Positions 33,502 through 45,610 of a stretch of DNA of 64,000 bases are shown one piece after another. The stretch is taken from the NCBI RefSeq assembly GCF_003369915.1, contig NC_046673.1:1906001-1970000 (forward strand). The letters are read 5' to 3'. The translations under genes and the position numbers were made by a program. This DNA is from Drosophila miranda (taxonomy: Eukaryota > Arthropoda > Insecta > Diptera > Drosophilidae). Numbering within the stretch: the first letter of the stretch is position 1; each line of letters begins with the position of its first letter. The notes under the pieces were generated by a model. It did not search any database. It was not told the DNA's origin and saw only the letters and a list, made by a program, of their open reading frames with translations.

Positions 33502-36462
33502 ATGGGCTACGCTCTCTGTATTTTGGCCGTTGCCTGCGCCTTGGCCGCCTATGCATCTGGCGTCGATCCAAGCAATTTCAAGACATGCGAACAAAGCAGC
33601 TTCTGTCGGTCAGTATCAAGACCATCAATTGTTGGCCTTCATCTTCATTGTTGACTCATATTTTGATTGCAGCCGCTCGCGGAAGGTGCAGAGCACGGGC
33701 AGCAAGTATGCTCTCATACCAGGCACCGTGAACTCCTACATGGACTCACTGACGGGCGATCTGATTAACAAGGAAAACCACCATCTGTTCTCCTTCAAGC
33801 TGGAGGCCCTGGCGGGCAGCTCTTTCCGCCTGCAGATCGACGAAAAGCAGCCGCTGCGACCCCGCTATAAGGTTGAGCATGCCCTGAAGGGACAGCCCGA
33901 GGCCGGGCGCATTCACGTCCACAAAGAGACCGATGGTGAGATCACCATCACTTCAAAACACACCAAGGCTGTCATACACGGAGATCCCTTCCATATTGAT
34001 TTCTACGAGAACGATGTTTTGGTTGTGTCCGTCAATTCCAAGAGCTGGCTTTACTTCGAGCATCTGCGCCAGAAGCCCAAAGAGCCGACCGAGCACCGCG
34101 ATGGCGATCAGGAGGACCAGGACGGTGCTGTCGAGACACCAAAATTATCCGACTCAATCGACGACCCCGGCGCCTGGGAGGAGAACTTTAAATCGCATCA
34201 CGACTCCAAGCCCTACGGCCCAGAGGCAGTGGCCCTAGACTTCTCCTTCCCCGCTGCTGAGATTCTCTTTGGCATACCCGAGCATGCAGACAGTTTTGTG
34301 TTGAAATCGACGTCTGGCACGGATCCCTATCGTCTGTACAACCTAGATGTTTTCGAGTACGTTGTGGATAGCAAGATGGCCTTGTATGGCTCAGTGCCGG
34401 TGATCTACGGCCATGGGTATGTGCTATTTATAATATCAAGTAATCATTATGATAATAATTTTATCTGCAGAGCACAACGCACTGCTGGCGTTTATTGGCA
34501 GAATGCAGCAGAGACCTGGGTGGACATCCAGACGTCAGAGACAAATGTTGTCTCTTCGCTAGTTAACTTTGTTTCCGGCTCCAGGAAAACACCTCCTCCG
34601 GGGGCTCATTTCATATCTGAATCGGGCATAGTCGATGCATTCATCCTGTTGGGTCCCAAGCCTTTGGATGTCTTCAAGCAGTACGCGGCCCTCACCGGCA
34701 CCCATGAGCTGCCGCAGCTTTTCTCACTGGCCTACCACCAGAGTCGCTGGAACTACAATGACGAGCGAGATGTGACCGCGGTGTCGGCCAAGTTCGATGA
34801 GTTTAATATACCCATGGACACCATGTGGCTGGACATCGAGTATACCGATGGTAAGCGCTACTTCACGTGGGACAAATTCAAGTTCCCCCAGCCGCTGACC
34901 ATGATCAAGAATCTCACCGAGCTGGGCCGTCATCTGGTGGTTATTATCGATCCCCATATCAAACGAGACAATGGCTACTTCTTCCACCAAGACTGCACAG
35001 AGAAGGGCTACTATGTAAAGACGCGGGAGGGCAACGATTACGAGGGCTGGTGCTGGCCGGGATCTGCCAGCTATCCGGACTTCTTCAACCCGGACGTGCG
35101 GCAGTACTATGCCAGCCAGTTTGACACATCCCGGTTCCAGACGGTCACCACAGATGTGATGTTGTGGAACGACATGAACGAGCCGTCCGTCTTCAATGGT
35201 CCTGAGATAACGGCGCCTAAGGATCTAATTCATTATGGGAACTGGGAGCACCGCGATGTCCACAATCTCTACGGCCACATGCATTTGATGGGCACCTTTG
35301 CCGGCCTCCAGCAGCGCGATCCGAACCAGCGTCCCTTTATTCTCACTCGGGCCCATTTTGCTGGCTCCCAGCGTTATGCGGCCATCTGGACGGGTGACAA
35401 CCTGGCCGACTGGACGCATCTGCAGCATTCGATCAAGATGTGCCTGACAGAGGCCGTGGCCGGATTTTCTTTCTGCGGTGCCGATGTCGGGGGATTTTTC
35501 GGCAATCCCGATAGCGAGCTGCTGGAGCGCTGGTATCAGACCGGTGCCTTTCTACCCTTCTTCCGTGCCCATGCTCATATCGACACCAAGCGCCGGGAGC
35601 CATGGCTCTACCCCGAGCGCACTCGTCTTGTCATTCAAAACGCGATCAGGAAGCGCTACTCATACCTGTCGCTCTGGTACACCGCATTCTTCGAGCTAGA
35701 GCAGACTGGGGCGCCGGTGATACGCCCATTGCTCACACACTATCCGTTCGATAAGGAGACCTTTGGCATCGACAACCAACTGCTGGTACAGGATCGCCTA
35801 CTGGTCAAACCGGTCATGCAGCAGGGTGTCAGCAAGGTAGATGTATACTTTCCGGCCATCGATGATAAGAAAAACGGAGACTTGTGGTACGATGTGGAAA
35901 CGTATGAGCGTCAGGACCGTGTCGGTTATGTGACTGTTCCGGTTACTGAATACAAGGTAATATTTTTGTATCACGTTGCATCTTTCTGTATACACATCTC
36001 CACCATTCTCGTAACTTTTCTTCATTATAGATTCCAGTTTGGCAGCGCGGTGGCAGCATTCTGGCCAAGAAGGAGCGCCAGCGTCGGGCATCTACTCTAA
36101 TGCTACACGACCCCTACACTTTGATCATTTGCCTGGATCGCGACAGAAAAGCTGTCGGCACACTCTACCTGGACGATGAGAAATCCTACGCCTATCGTGA
36201 GGGCCAATACATCTATGTGAGCTACGAATTTGCCGACAATCAGCTAACCAACAGCTTCATTGGCAAGCCCAAGTACAAGTCCGATGCCTGGATTGAACGC
36301 ATCGTCATTGCCGGACTTGAGCGTGTGCCCAGCGGTGCCAAGATCACCGTCAACGGAGTACAACAGGCGCTTGAGGTCACGCGTCAAGGGGGTGCCGTGG
36401 TCGTGCGCAAACCGGCCGTTAAAATGGACATTGACTTCGTCCTCACCCTCAACTATGCATAG
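33502..36462 (+). CDS. GCS2alpha: glucosidase II alpha subunit (GH31)
   Basis: Exons 33502-33608, 33673-34416, 34471-35956 and 36031-36462 join in frame to 922 residues, normal for GANAB orthologues. The start is ATG 33502, giving a signal peptide (MGYALCILAVACALAAYASG) and mature N-terminus DPSNFKTCEQSSFC. The GH31 N-terminal beta-sandwich precedes the barrel, which contains WLDIEYTDGKRYFTWD, the nucleophile Asp about 518 in WNDMNEPSVFNGPE and the acid/base Asp about 593 in WTGDN. Substrate-site landmarks CGADVGGFFGNP and RAHAHIDTKRREPW follow. The enzyme acts in the ER lumen with the beta subunit. It trims the two inner glucoses from N-glycans and so controls calnexin entry. A Glu/Asp-rich insertion lies near residues 190-225. 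No stop or frameshift is present. AATAAA is at 36582-36587. Confidence 0.97.
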
Positions 36463-37100
36463 TTTGTCTTCAGACTAGTATTAACTGTATAAACTACACA
36501 AATCTGATATTTCTGTTAAACGATTTAAGTAACCCAAACTGCAAGTCAGTCCCATCTGCCTAGCAGTATTATTCCATGTAGAATAAATTTGAAGATTCCT
36601 GGTCCTTTTTTTTTATATCTAATCGGATTACGATTAGACTGTTCTGTTCTGCGACTCAGCTCGAAATCCAATGTTCGATAATAAAAACAGGTTTTTAAGA
36701 AGACATTTTGTTCTCCGTTGTACTTTTAGACCAAAATAATTAAATTTAAGTACATACGATTAGTACGATTAGCACACAGATAGCATGTTCTAAGCCCACA
36801 CTGCAGAAACATAGTGAAAAAAAGGTTAAGAAACAAAAATGATGCGTCTTGGCTTTTTTAATAATATTACGCACTAAGATTTGTGTCAGTTTGCTTTGCC
36901 ACATTCTAGAAGGCGCCAAAACTGCACTACAGATGCTACACTACCTTGTGAAACATGATTTATCTCCATAAATTCAGATCCAAAGGAGTACATATATCGA
37001 TATAATAGATATATGAAAATCACTAATAGTCGCCAGTATCGTATGCAATCCAGTAATGGATAAGTTGTTCTGGTGAACGCGACCAATATTCGAAAAATGT
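36463..37100. other. GCS2alpha 3' UTR and AT-rich spacer
   Basis: Contains the GCS2alpha poly(A) signal (AATAAA, 36582-36587), AT-rich DNA and a TATCGATA within AT-rich sequence near 36996. No coding frame is supported. Confidence 0.5.
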
Positions 37101-37760
37101 CTGGTCAAGATATTTTTAATATTAAGAACACTCCGCATGGGGATACTGAATCCATAGAGCTCGTCGAAGACGTGGAAAAAATTGAGGTTGTAGAACAAGA
37201 TCAGATTGAACGATGGGCAACCCCCTGTGGGGACAGAGATGGATGTGCTTAAGGTAACTTGGGACTCGCAGCCTCTGGGCCTACATATTGTATATGCTTC
37301 GACAGTTTGCAACTAGGAGACGCTCGCTAATCACAATTCCGGGAGTTGGCGCTTACAACATGGTCTGTGAGCTGGTACGTCCGACGAGGCTGGTCCGGCG
37401 ATGAAAGCTAACTTGCTTCCGGGCCGGCACCGTTTTCGTGAGCCTCAGCTACATGCAGCAGTTGAACCTGGACTCCGGGAACATCTTCATCTGGTTACGA
37501 TTATCGCTAAACAATCCCAACGGCCACGTCGACATCACCACACAGCTGATGGATTCCTGACTGGCACCTGACTGAAGATTTGATCGCTAGGATCATGGGC
37601 GAAAGTCCGAACGTCGGTATCATGCTCCTCTTCCCGTTGACGCAGCGCCACATGCAATATCTGTGCTGGACCAACGCCAAAAACCACGTGGGCTGCTTCG
37701 ATCTTTTGGAGTTCGTCAACCAAGAGACTGCTCTAGGCTGGGCTCAGTTTCAACTGGAGA
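37100..37760 (+). pseudogene. decayed protein-coding relic of unknown identity
   Basis: Several plus-strand frames carry protein-like sequence broken by frameshifts and stops. A Met-led segment at about 37098 (MSGQDIFNIKNTPHGDTES) is followed in a shifted frame by VTWDSQPLGLHIVYAST. Then comes SLSYMQQLNLDSGNIFIWLR and NNPNGHVDITTQLM (about 37441-37557), and after a one-base shift DWHLTEDLIARIMGESPNVG through VGCFDLLEFVNQET (about 37559-37740). The segments keep one strand and order, and GC content is higher than the flanks, as expected for a former gene. I do not recognise the family. A minus-strand frame over the same bases looks like the shadow. Confidence 0.5.
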
Positions 37761-39366
37761 ATATTAATATATATTTTTTTCACAAACACAATAAATATTT
37801 GGTAGTGGGACGAATCATTGAGGTCCTATCGAACCATGTATGGACACCATAAATTAGAGAGACCCACATCTCGATCAGATTCTGCTATAAAGTCAGTTTC
37901 TGCTAATTATTGAAAGTTGAATTGAATATACATATGTATGTAAATACTTACCTACATACCTACACAGTAGTACAGAATTTTTCGCTCTGTTACGTCATTC
38001 GATTGCGTATGCATTGACGAAAAGTTAATTTCGACGGAAAACCATTTTAAATTTGTTGGCTATTTTCATTGCATTTATTTTTGCTGTTTTCTCAGCTGCT
38101 GGCAACATTATCAAAGTTATTTCAATTAAAATGTGGCCACATAAACCGCAGGCCAGCTAGATACCCTAGCCCAGGCCAAGGAGCTTCCAAGGCGAAAGCG
38201 AAGCTGTTCGTTCCCAGTTCCCAGTCCAGTACAGTCCGGACCAGTCCAGTGTCCGCTGAGTAGTGTGGGAGAGGACAGCCAAAGATAAATTTTCATAACA
38301 TTTTTCATAACTTTTCGTTTCGGTTGAGCTTAAGAATGTTGTACAAATATTTTTGCAGCTCGGTTCCTCCCGCTTTCGTCCTCTCGTGTGGTCATTTGAC
38401 TGCCCTCATATGTATATGGGTGGGTATATGTAACATACAACGTACTCCTTTATGGGTGGGTAACCCATTTGGTCATATGAATGCTTGTATGTAAGTCAGC
38501 ACATTTTCCAGCAGCATAAGCATAATTATTTTTAATGCGCTCTGCAAGAATTTGAGCCAGAAACAGTAAGAGGGAAACAGGGAAAGGGAGACGGCCTAAA
38601 GCAATAAAAAGAACAGACACATCCTCGGAAGCCTTGAGCTCTTTTCCTGCCACTTTCAATTCCATTCCTCCCTGTGCCCAAACAGGAATCAACCACATTA
38701 CATTGCGAAATTTAGAAAATTAGCCGGCATTTAGTTAATCTTCCTTCTTCGCCCCTGGTTATATCGTTGGCCCTGTGTAAGACTACAACAAGAAAGTAAG
38801 ACTATCTTCACCCATCGACTCTTTGGTATGTACACCGATGAAAAAATTGTATGTACATACATACATTGTACATTGTATGTATGTACATTGTACATATGTA
38901 TTTGTATTGCGTGCAGTCTTTAATGCTTTGGGAATATTTTGCATAGAATCAGAGGACAGGAAGGTGCTAAATCGACTGGCCAGTGATGCTCTTCAAGAAT
39001 GTGTACTCATAGAACATTATTGGATTTCTAACACCCAATAAAAATCAGAATAACCTTTGAAAGGGTATGCTAATCGAGCAAAAGAAAGCATTACAATTAA
39101 AAACTAAAACTTTTGGAACAACAATCCAAACCATCCCATTTAAAAACTGAACAAAGCCGTCCACGAGTAATACTTTAAAAACAATTCGATTGGAAACCCG
39201 CTTTATCTGGAAACTAAAATGATGGTTTTTTTTTTCTCTAACCAGATTATAAAATAAATTAGTTTTTGGTAAGATCTGAACAATAATAATAAGTTTTGAG
39301 TTTTGAGGAAAAATAAATAAACAATAAAATGCATACTAATGAACCACTGAAGTTTCCCCAATTTTA
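37761..39366. other. intergenic, no gene seen
   Basis: AT-rich spacer with TACATAC simple repeats (37930-37965, 38850-38900) and a short duplicated CCAGTCCAG / GGACCAGTCC tract at 38215-38250. No supportable coding frame. Confidence 0.45.
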
Positions 39367-40151
39367 TTAGTTAACCGAATCCGGCTGAAACTGTTTTTTG
39401 TTCATTTGGTTTTTTTTGTCCATTGTTTGTGAACTACTTCCCGACACCCTCTTGTACCGTATACGGTGGGCAATCTCGACGACGACCTTGTATCCCTGCC
39501 TTACCACGTAGTCATTGCGGATGACGCAGAAATGGGGTCTACCCGTCTTGTCTCTGTGTGCCACGATCGGTCTGGATGGCAGCGCGAACCGCATCAATAG
39601 TCAAACGCGTCGCTTCCTTTTCGTCCAGGGTTTCTTCCCAGCGCGACTCTAGCGTAGCAGTAGCCCCCGGTTCTCCCAATCCCAGCGATACGTAGGGGGC
39701 AGGATTACTGGCGCCGCTAAAACGGATACTATAAATCGAGGCTCGACCCCTGTCTACGCCGGCGATTATCCAGTTCATCCTCTTTACGTGCTTAAAGCGG
39801 TAAAACAGCCTTTTAATTATATGTTTAGCACACACAACTGGCACTTCTGTGCACATTGTCATCCGAAGATGGTTAAGCTGTGCACGAAGAAGACGTGCAA
39901 CGGCATCTACATATATGATTGGCGGTGCCAGCTCCAGCTGCACTATAAATTCACAAAGGAATTTTAGGGCAATTAAATTAAATAACAGACCCAAGAAATA
40001 CTCACTAGATGTTATCGTGCAGGCGAAATATCTTCTTTGAACGACCAGAGTGGCAATGATGACGCCATCACGGAACGTAAGGCCCGCAATAGTGGTGCCG
40101 GTTTTCGGGAGCTTGCGCCGGATTCGTTTGGACCTAGCGAGATCGTAGTCT
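39367..40151 (-). pseudogene. Prosbeta2-like: proteasome beta2 (Prosbeta2/PSMB7)-like decayed gene
   Basis: The minus-strand exon 40151-40006 starts after a good acceptor (TTTCTCCATACTTCAG) and encodes a beta2-type pro-region junction and active-site start, KLPKTGTTIAGLTFRDGVI. The catalytic Thr of GTTIAG is present. A donor (CTA|GTGAGT) and acceptor (GAATTTATAG) bound a 63-bp intron (39943-40005). Exon 2 from 39942 encodes a diverged middle and then GVDRGRASIYSIRFSGASNPAPYVS, TATLESRWEE and EATRLTIDAVRAAIQTD, colinear with beta2 subunits. A one-base frameshift and TAG near 39540 separate this from the expected PHFCVIRND segment, which continues in another frame to 39367. The GADTRAT block with the catalytic Asp is replaced and the active-site Lys cannot be placed. 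A first exon would lie beyond 40151 and is not certain. It resembles the testis-type Prosbeta2R paralogues in being divergent, but is probably inactive. Confidence 0.75.
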
Positions 40152-40838
40152 CTGAAGTATGGAGAAAGAGCGAAATTTTACAAGAGCAAGCAGCGTGTGT
40201 TAATAGTCGAGACGTTAAGTGTAGCGAGTAACGAGCCGGTACGTGCGGCGGTCGCAGCAGTGGACTGGAAACGAAAAACGGAAAGTGAGGACAGCTACCG
40301 TGGACCTGTTTAATACGCCCTATTTCTAACACTGAAATATGTAATATAAAAACAATTATTCGTATTAAAATCAGATATTATGTTTCGTCACATATATTCA
40401 TGATAAATAGGAGCCATACCCACTGAAATTTGTACAGAAAGGCATTAGATCTGACAATTTTCAAGGGTGTGTTAACACTACACATTGAATTATACGAATA
40501 CTAAAGCGAGCAGACGTCTGTGCTTCGTTCTGCGAAAAAAGCAGTTCAATATTTAATGCTCATACGAAAATTAAACAGCCTTATACAAATAAACACGTAA
40601 GAAGGTTTGAACCGATTGGGATACTTAAATAAATTAAATAATATTCTCTGCTCCATATTAATATTTAATTTCTGAATAATAAGCTATTAACTAACTTTAT
40701 AGTATACTTTATGTACATATGTATGTAACTAGTCGATCTACTAATGCGCGCTAATCTCTTTCAATTGTCATGATTGGTGTAAAAATAGTGATAAACAGAG
40801 AATTTTAATTCTTGCAGTTCGTCCATCCGTACATATTT
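40152..40838. other. spacer upstream of the proteasome-like relic
   Basis: Contains possible remains of the first exon of the beta2-like gene (40200-40330, minus strand; not proven), then AT-rich DNA with no supported gene. Confidence 0.35.
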
Positions 40839-40950
40839 CTGTAAAAATGAGTCCCAAACAAGTCGGCTGGATAAACAGACATGGCTTATCGACTCGGCTG
40901 TTGATGCTGATCAAGAATATATGTACACTATGGGGACGGAAAGTATAAGT
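40839..40950 (+). mobile_element. INE-1/DINE-1 Helitron fragment
   Basis: The stretch ACAGACATGGCTTATCGACTCGG and the following TTGATGCTGATCAAGAATAT then TATGGGGACGGAAAG matches the conserved 3' part of the INE-1 copies at 47651 and 49476. Only this part remains, so it is an old, decayed fragment. Confidence 0.75.
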
Positions 40951-43900
40951 TACATAAATCATAAGCCTACATACACAATGTTCCTGCTCGTTTTCATAGG
41001 GATCACACATGAATCTAGCGGTATTTCTGGTGATATCTTGGAATTTTCGGAATTTTTTTTTTCATAAAAGTATGTTACATACTTATTTTAAACATATTTT
41101 ATAAACGAATGAGTATATTTTACGATTGCACGAATATGCGTTATTAAGTTTGATGATGAAATATTCCATATTCCATATTTTTTTGCTAAGAAGCTTTTCA
41201 ACGTTTCGGAAGAGATTGCATTCAGTATTTTAGGCTTCGGAAGACACAAAAAGTATGGCAATCACTGCTATTATGTTGAGCCCGATTGTAGGTGTCTGTT
41301 TGCGTGAAAGTGTCTATCTCTCTTTCTTGATGTGTGTGAGTGCGTGTGGCATTTGACCAAGATTGATGGGAATTTAAATTGAGCATTGCGTTATAAATAT
41401 TTGCGCGTTCTACTGTGTTTTGCGGCCGCCTAACCAATGCCATATCCTCCCGAAACTAACGCTTCGCCACCACCCCCGAAAACCCCTCTCTACCAATGCA
41501 AGCGACAGGGGGCGTTGGCGGACGTTTTGTTTGAAAACTTTCTGGTACGTGTGTGCATGTTCCGCACTTAACTTGACAGTCAGCAAGTAAGCCAAATGCT
41601 GTCGTCATTCAGTCAGCCAGTCAGTGACTTCGCTGCTCCCTTTATCCCTGTCGCACTTCCGTCACTCTGCTCCCAGTTGGTTTTGGCGCACAGTGACTAC
41701 CAAAACTATGTACCCTGTTCCTATGGACATGGGAAATGAAAAAAGCTAATGCAGCGGTGCAAAGCCTCCTGATTCCTTTGACACGTCATCCGCATTCGCG
41801 AATGACATTGGTCCCACTTGGCACAATCGTTTACGTGTACAAGTGACTGGCAAAGAAGACAGCTGATATAAGAGGGGCATATTTTCCACTTAATCAGCAA
41901 GGGTTAGAATCATATGTGCTGCTGAAGGCCAATTCTTGTTGGGTTGTTTTAAAGGCAAGTAACGAAGCCACAGTATAAGCTCGTTAAGTCGCACAATCTC
42001 AAGGACAATTTAAAAAATTTTGACAACATTTCTTCCAATGTTTCTCTCTATGGTAAAATGATGCATTCAGAGCTATCAGCTACCAAAGTTTGTTGAAATC
42101 TATTGAAAGACTACTATATATTTTAAAGAAATAATCAACTATAGCAATAGATATTGCTGGTGACAAAACCATGAACACGATTTTACATTGTACAATAGGT
42201 ACGCGACCAGAGTAAGGAAAACATCACTTTTTTTTTGCTTCAATCATGGACTTAAATATATTCTTATCTATGTATATTTAACATTTTGCAATAGACAAAA
42301 AAAAAAACCCTGTCATCAAACCCGACTTTTTCTGATAGGCTTGAGACTCCAAATTTGTTACATAATCATGTTTATTTTATGTTAAGGTTTTTTTTAAACG
42401 GTGTTTTTTGCAAAGTTTTTTATCAGAGGTAAGCTTGATTATTGCAACTTAACTTGAGTATGCCAGGAAAAACTATCAATCGGTCCTGAAAACGTTAAAG
42501 CTTAAGATTACCTACCGTCTATGAAATATAGAAATGTTGTATTTCCAAGGTACTGAACGGTATTCCGCGGTAAACGAAATGGCCCCACTGTGCGGCCCCA
42601 GAATGGGATGCGTGTGGCGTCAACGAATGGACTATCAACGGGGAACGGGGCGGAAAGGGTATTCGAAACGGGAACGGGGGCTGGGAAATAGGGGGCGACG
42701 GGACATTGCTGCTGACGTTTGTCCTATTGCTGACATTGCATTCAATGTCGCACTCACACATGAGCTTAGGGAGAGAAGAATGTGTGATATTGAAAGCCAC
42801 TGACAGTTTTAAACACTGCAATTACGTAAAATAACCTCTAAATAAAATGTAATTAAAAGCAAACAACCAGTAAAATGCAGGGAAATGAGAAAAAGTTAAA
42901 GTTGGAGCCTAAATTTTCGATACCCTGGGAAATCGATCGTTTCTGTCAGCTATCTGTACACATGTGTACACACACATACATACATATGTACGTATGTGAG
43001 TTGAGTTGAGTGCAGATACGGGTCGGTGGAGCGCTCCGTGGCTCCTGTTATTGCGCTGCGTTCCGTGGGTCAGCGAAAGCTGCCGGGGGTGAAATAGGGG
43101 CTGGTCTGTCGTGGAGCACGGGAAAGCGAGTCAGAGTGTACGTCCACCCATTCTTACCCTGCGGGCGCGATCTCCAGTGCCTCCAAAAGCCAAGGAATTC
43201 GACAAACAGGATTGCAAAGCAATCTGGTATGGATAAATTTATTTGTGGTTTGTCACTCAAACGTTCAAAACTCGCCGCACTCACGAAGCTCCCGGGGATT
43301 GTTTTTCCTCCTCTCTTCGACTCAAGATGGTTGGCGACGAGGTTGCCGGGCCTCGCAACTGAGTTGCCAGCACCGCGCGTTCTTTCTGCCTGTTTATTTT
43401 CCTAGCCACGGCACCAGCTGCAAACCAGGGCTACATGGCTACAAGACGCGGAATCAAACATCCCAGAAGTAGGCCACGACTTCTCGATCTCCTATATCTC
43501 CATCACGGTCCTATATAATGAGGCAGAATTGATGCAGAACATTAGAGGCACATAATCCACAACGGCGTATTCTGGGGTAATCGGGTACACTACGGATCCC
43601 GGATCTGACCTCCTGCCTCCTATAACTCCCCGCGACTAACGTCCGGAATAAATTCCCGGCCGTCGCTGGACGCCCGAGATAAGCTAAAATAGTGAACCAT
43701 TGGTGCCATTAGCCCAGATGGAAACGATATACTATACTATCTCATAGTCTTCCTGGTCGTGCCAGGTGGATGCGTAGGCTTGGTTAATCCATATCCCAAC
43801 TAGCACCTATCTGGCTTTGAACCCTGGGTCTCATAAGGCCCAAGGTCAACCCTCGCATGGACCTCACTCGACGGAAAGGCACCCATGGAATCGCGACGGT

Positions 43901-44370
43901 GACTACGCACTGCGGTCAGGAACAACGAGCTCGACTCGAGATCCATAATAGAGAGATAGATCCTTACCCTTACCAGATCCCCACCACCGTCTGTACCATC
44001 GAAAGCATGTTCCAGCTCGGACCTGATGGCAAGGAGAAGGAGCGACCGCACTCTGAACCACTAGAGCTGCCAAAAAACTTAGGTACTCGGGAAAATGAGC
44101 TGGTCAAAAGGATAACGACCAGCGGCACGTGGTCGTCTTGTCCAGGATTCAGCTCTGAGAGTGTTAGCCAAGAGGAGGCGATTTTGACGCGTGGGCATAT
44201 TGTAGTATGTGCATATATTGAGTGTACACTGTACCCAATGGTTAACAATAAATGTATCAGCAACACATTGTTGCAGTACACAAACAAAACCACTTCAAGT
44301 GAGCGTGCAATATGATCGCCGGTTATGCGCTAAGCTAAGTCAGCATTCCCACTTGAAGCATATATATATA
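40951..44370. other. intergenic region without a recognised gene
   Basis: About 3.4 kb with no credible gene. It has TACATACATATGTACG-type repeats (42965-42995) and moderately GC-rich, open but unconvincing sequence at 43000-44320. The latter may be the decayed 5' part of the LOA-like element that becomes recognisable near 44540. Confidence 0.4.
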
Positions 44371-44539
44371 TACACATACATATGTACATACGGCTCTTGC
44401 CCTCTCGATTATGCTGATAAGACAAATATGTATGAAGCCGCTCCGCTGTTGGCGTAACCGGCAGCGCAGCTATGCGGTCTGAGTTATAAGAATAAATTCA
44501 ATAAAGATATTCTAAAAACCGAACTCAAACGGCACAGAC

Positions 44540-45610
44540 GTGCCCGTGTTATAATTGAACAAGTGACATATTACAATATACCTCTGGACATCGTGCTCCT
44601 CAATAAGGGTGTGCAACATACCTTCTCCAGAGCAGGAATCGAATCGATCGGTGACCTCACATTCGTCAGCAGCTCAAGCCGCCGGGGAGAGCGTCGTCGT
44701 ATAGGCCAATCTGCATGATCGACACAGCGGGCAAACTGTTTGAGAAAGTGGTATCCTCACGAAAGGAACGATCCATCGCGGAGGCTGGCGACCTCTTACC
44801 GCAAGGCTAGATCCACGATCGACGCCGTTGGTAGAGTGGTGGACATTGCTTCTAGAAACCCCCGGAATACAAACTGGGAAAAGTTTAAAAAGAAAGTTAC
44901 TTCGAAGCTCGCGAAACCGGGCTCAGTGAAATCTGCGGAGGATATAGAGAAGTCCCTAGAGACCCAATCCAAGGAGTTACTGGATGCCTACCACGTATCG
45001 TGCTACCCCTCAAGAATAAAGAAGAGGTAGAAACCACTCTGGTGGAACCGGGATTTTTCTCTCCAAAGGAAAAACCTCAAGGAATTCTATAAGATCGCCA
45101 AACAAGCGAACGAAGAGATCGTTTATGAGGAATACAAACTCCCACTTAGGAGCTACAAGAAGGAAACACGTAACAACGAAACTCGTGAAGGAAATTCTAC
45201 TCCAACATCGAGAAAAAACCTGAAACTTCAAGACTCCGAAAGCTGCTTTCAAAGTAGCCCATCTTACAAAGTCAATTAAAGCTAGATGACGGACAGTGGA
45301 CAGAGGGGGCAGAGGGCAGTGAAGAAGCCCTAACAGCACTAATGAAGACGCCTTTCCCTGGATGTACCGAAAGCACTGATGCCAAAGAGCATCAGGACCA
45401 AGCAACCGAGGAACAATAACCCCCAACAGATCTAATAACCTCTAAGGGAATCCATTGGGCTATAGATTCCTTCGCGGTCATAAAAACACCTGGACTGGAC
45501 GGAATATTCCCAGCCATGATGCAGGTGACCAAAGAGGTAATTACCACATGGCTTTCCGCCATATACTCGGCATGTCTAACTACAGGCTACATCCCTATCC
45601 AATAGTTGTC
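44540..45610 (+). mobile_element. degenerate LOA/R1-type non-LTR retrotransposon fragment
   Basis: Broken frames carry pieces of a non-LTR polyprotein. There is an endonuclease end (LDIVLLNKGVQHTFSRAGIE, about 44580-44670), then a mid-RT segment (CMIDTAGKLFEKVV, about 44714) and KARSTIDAVGRVVDIASR (44800-44856). Directly after that comes the linker that normally precedes the RT (NWEKFKKKVTSKLAKPGS, from 44874, then a WWNRDF motif near 45043). The RT start (IKTPGLDGIFPAMMQVTKEV and WLSAIYSACLTTGYIP, 45480-45600) follows. Many stops and shifts are present. The RT segments resemble the LOA/bilbo group known from obscura-group flies. The internal order is scrambled. The elements on either side are not resolved. 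Confidence 0.75.

Noticed and set aside
36974-37312. Minus-strand 112-codon frame over the relic at 37.1 kb
   Set aside because: It is antisense to the better plus-strand protein-like segments and begins inside them.
43010-43472. Plus-strand frame of 131 codons
   Set aside because: No ATG context, no splice sites, and composition typical of a chance frame in GC-rich noncoding DNA.
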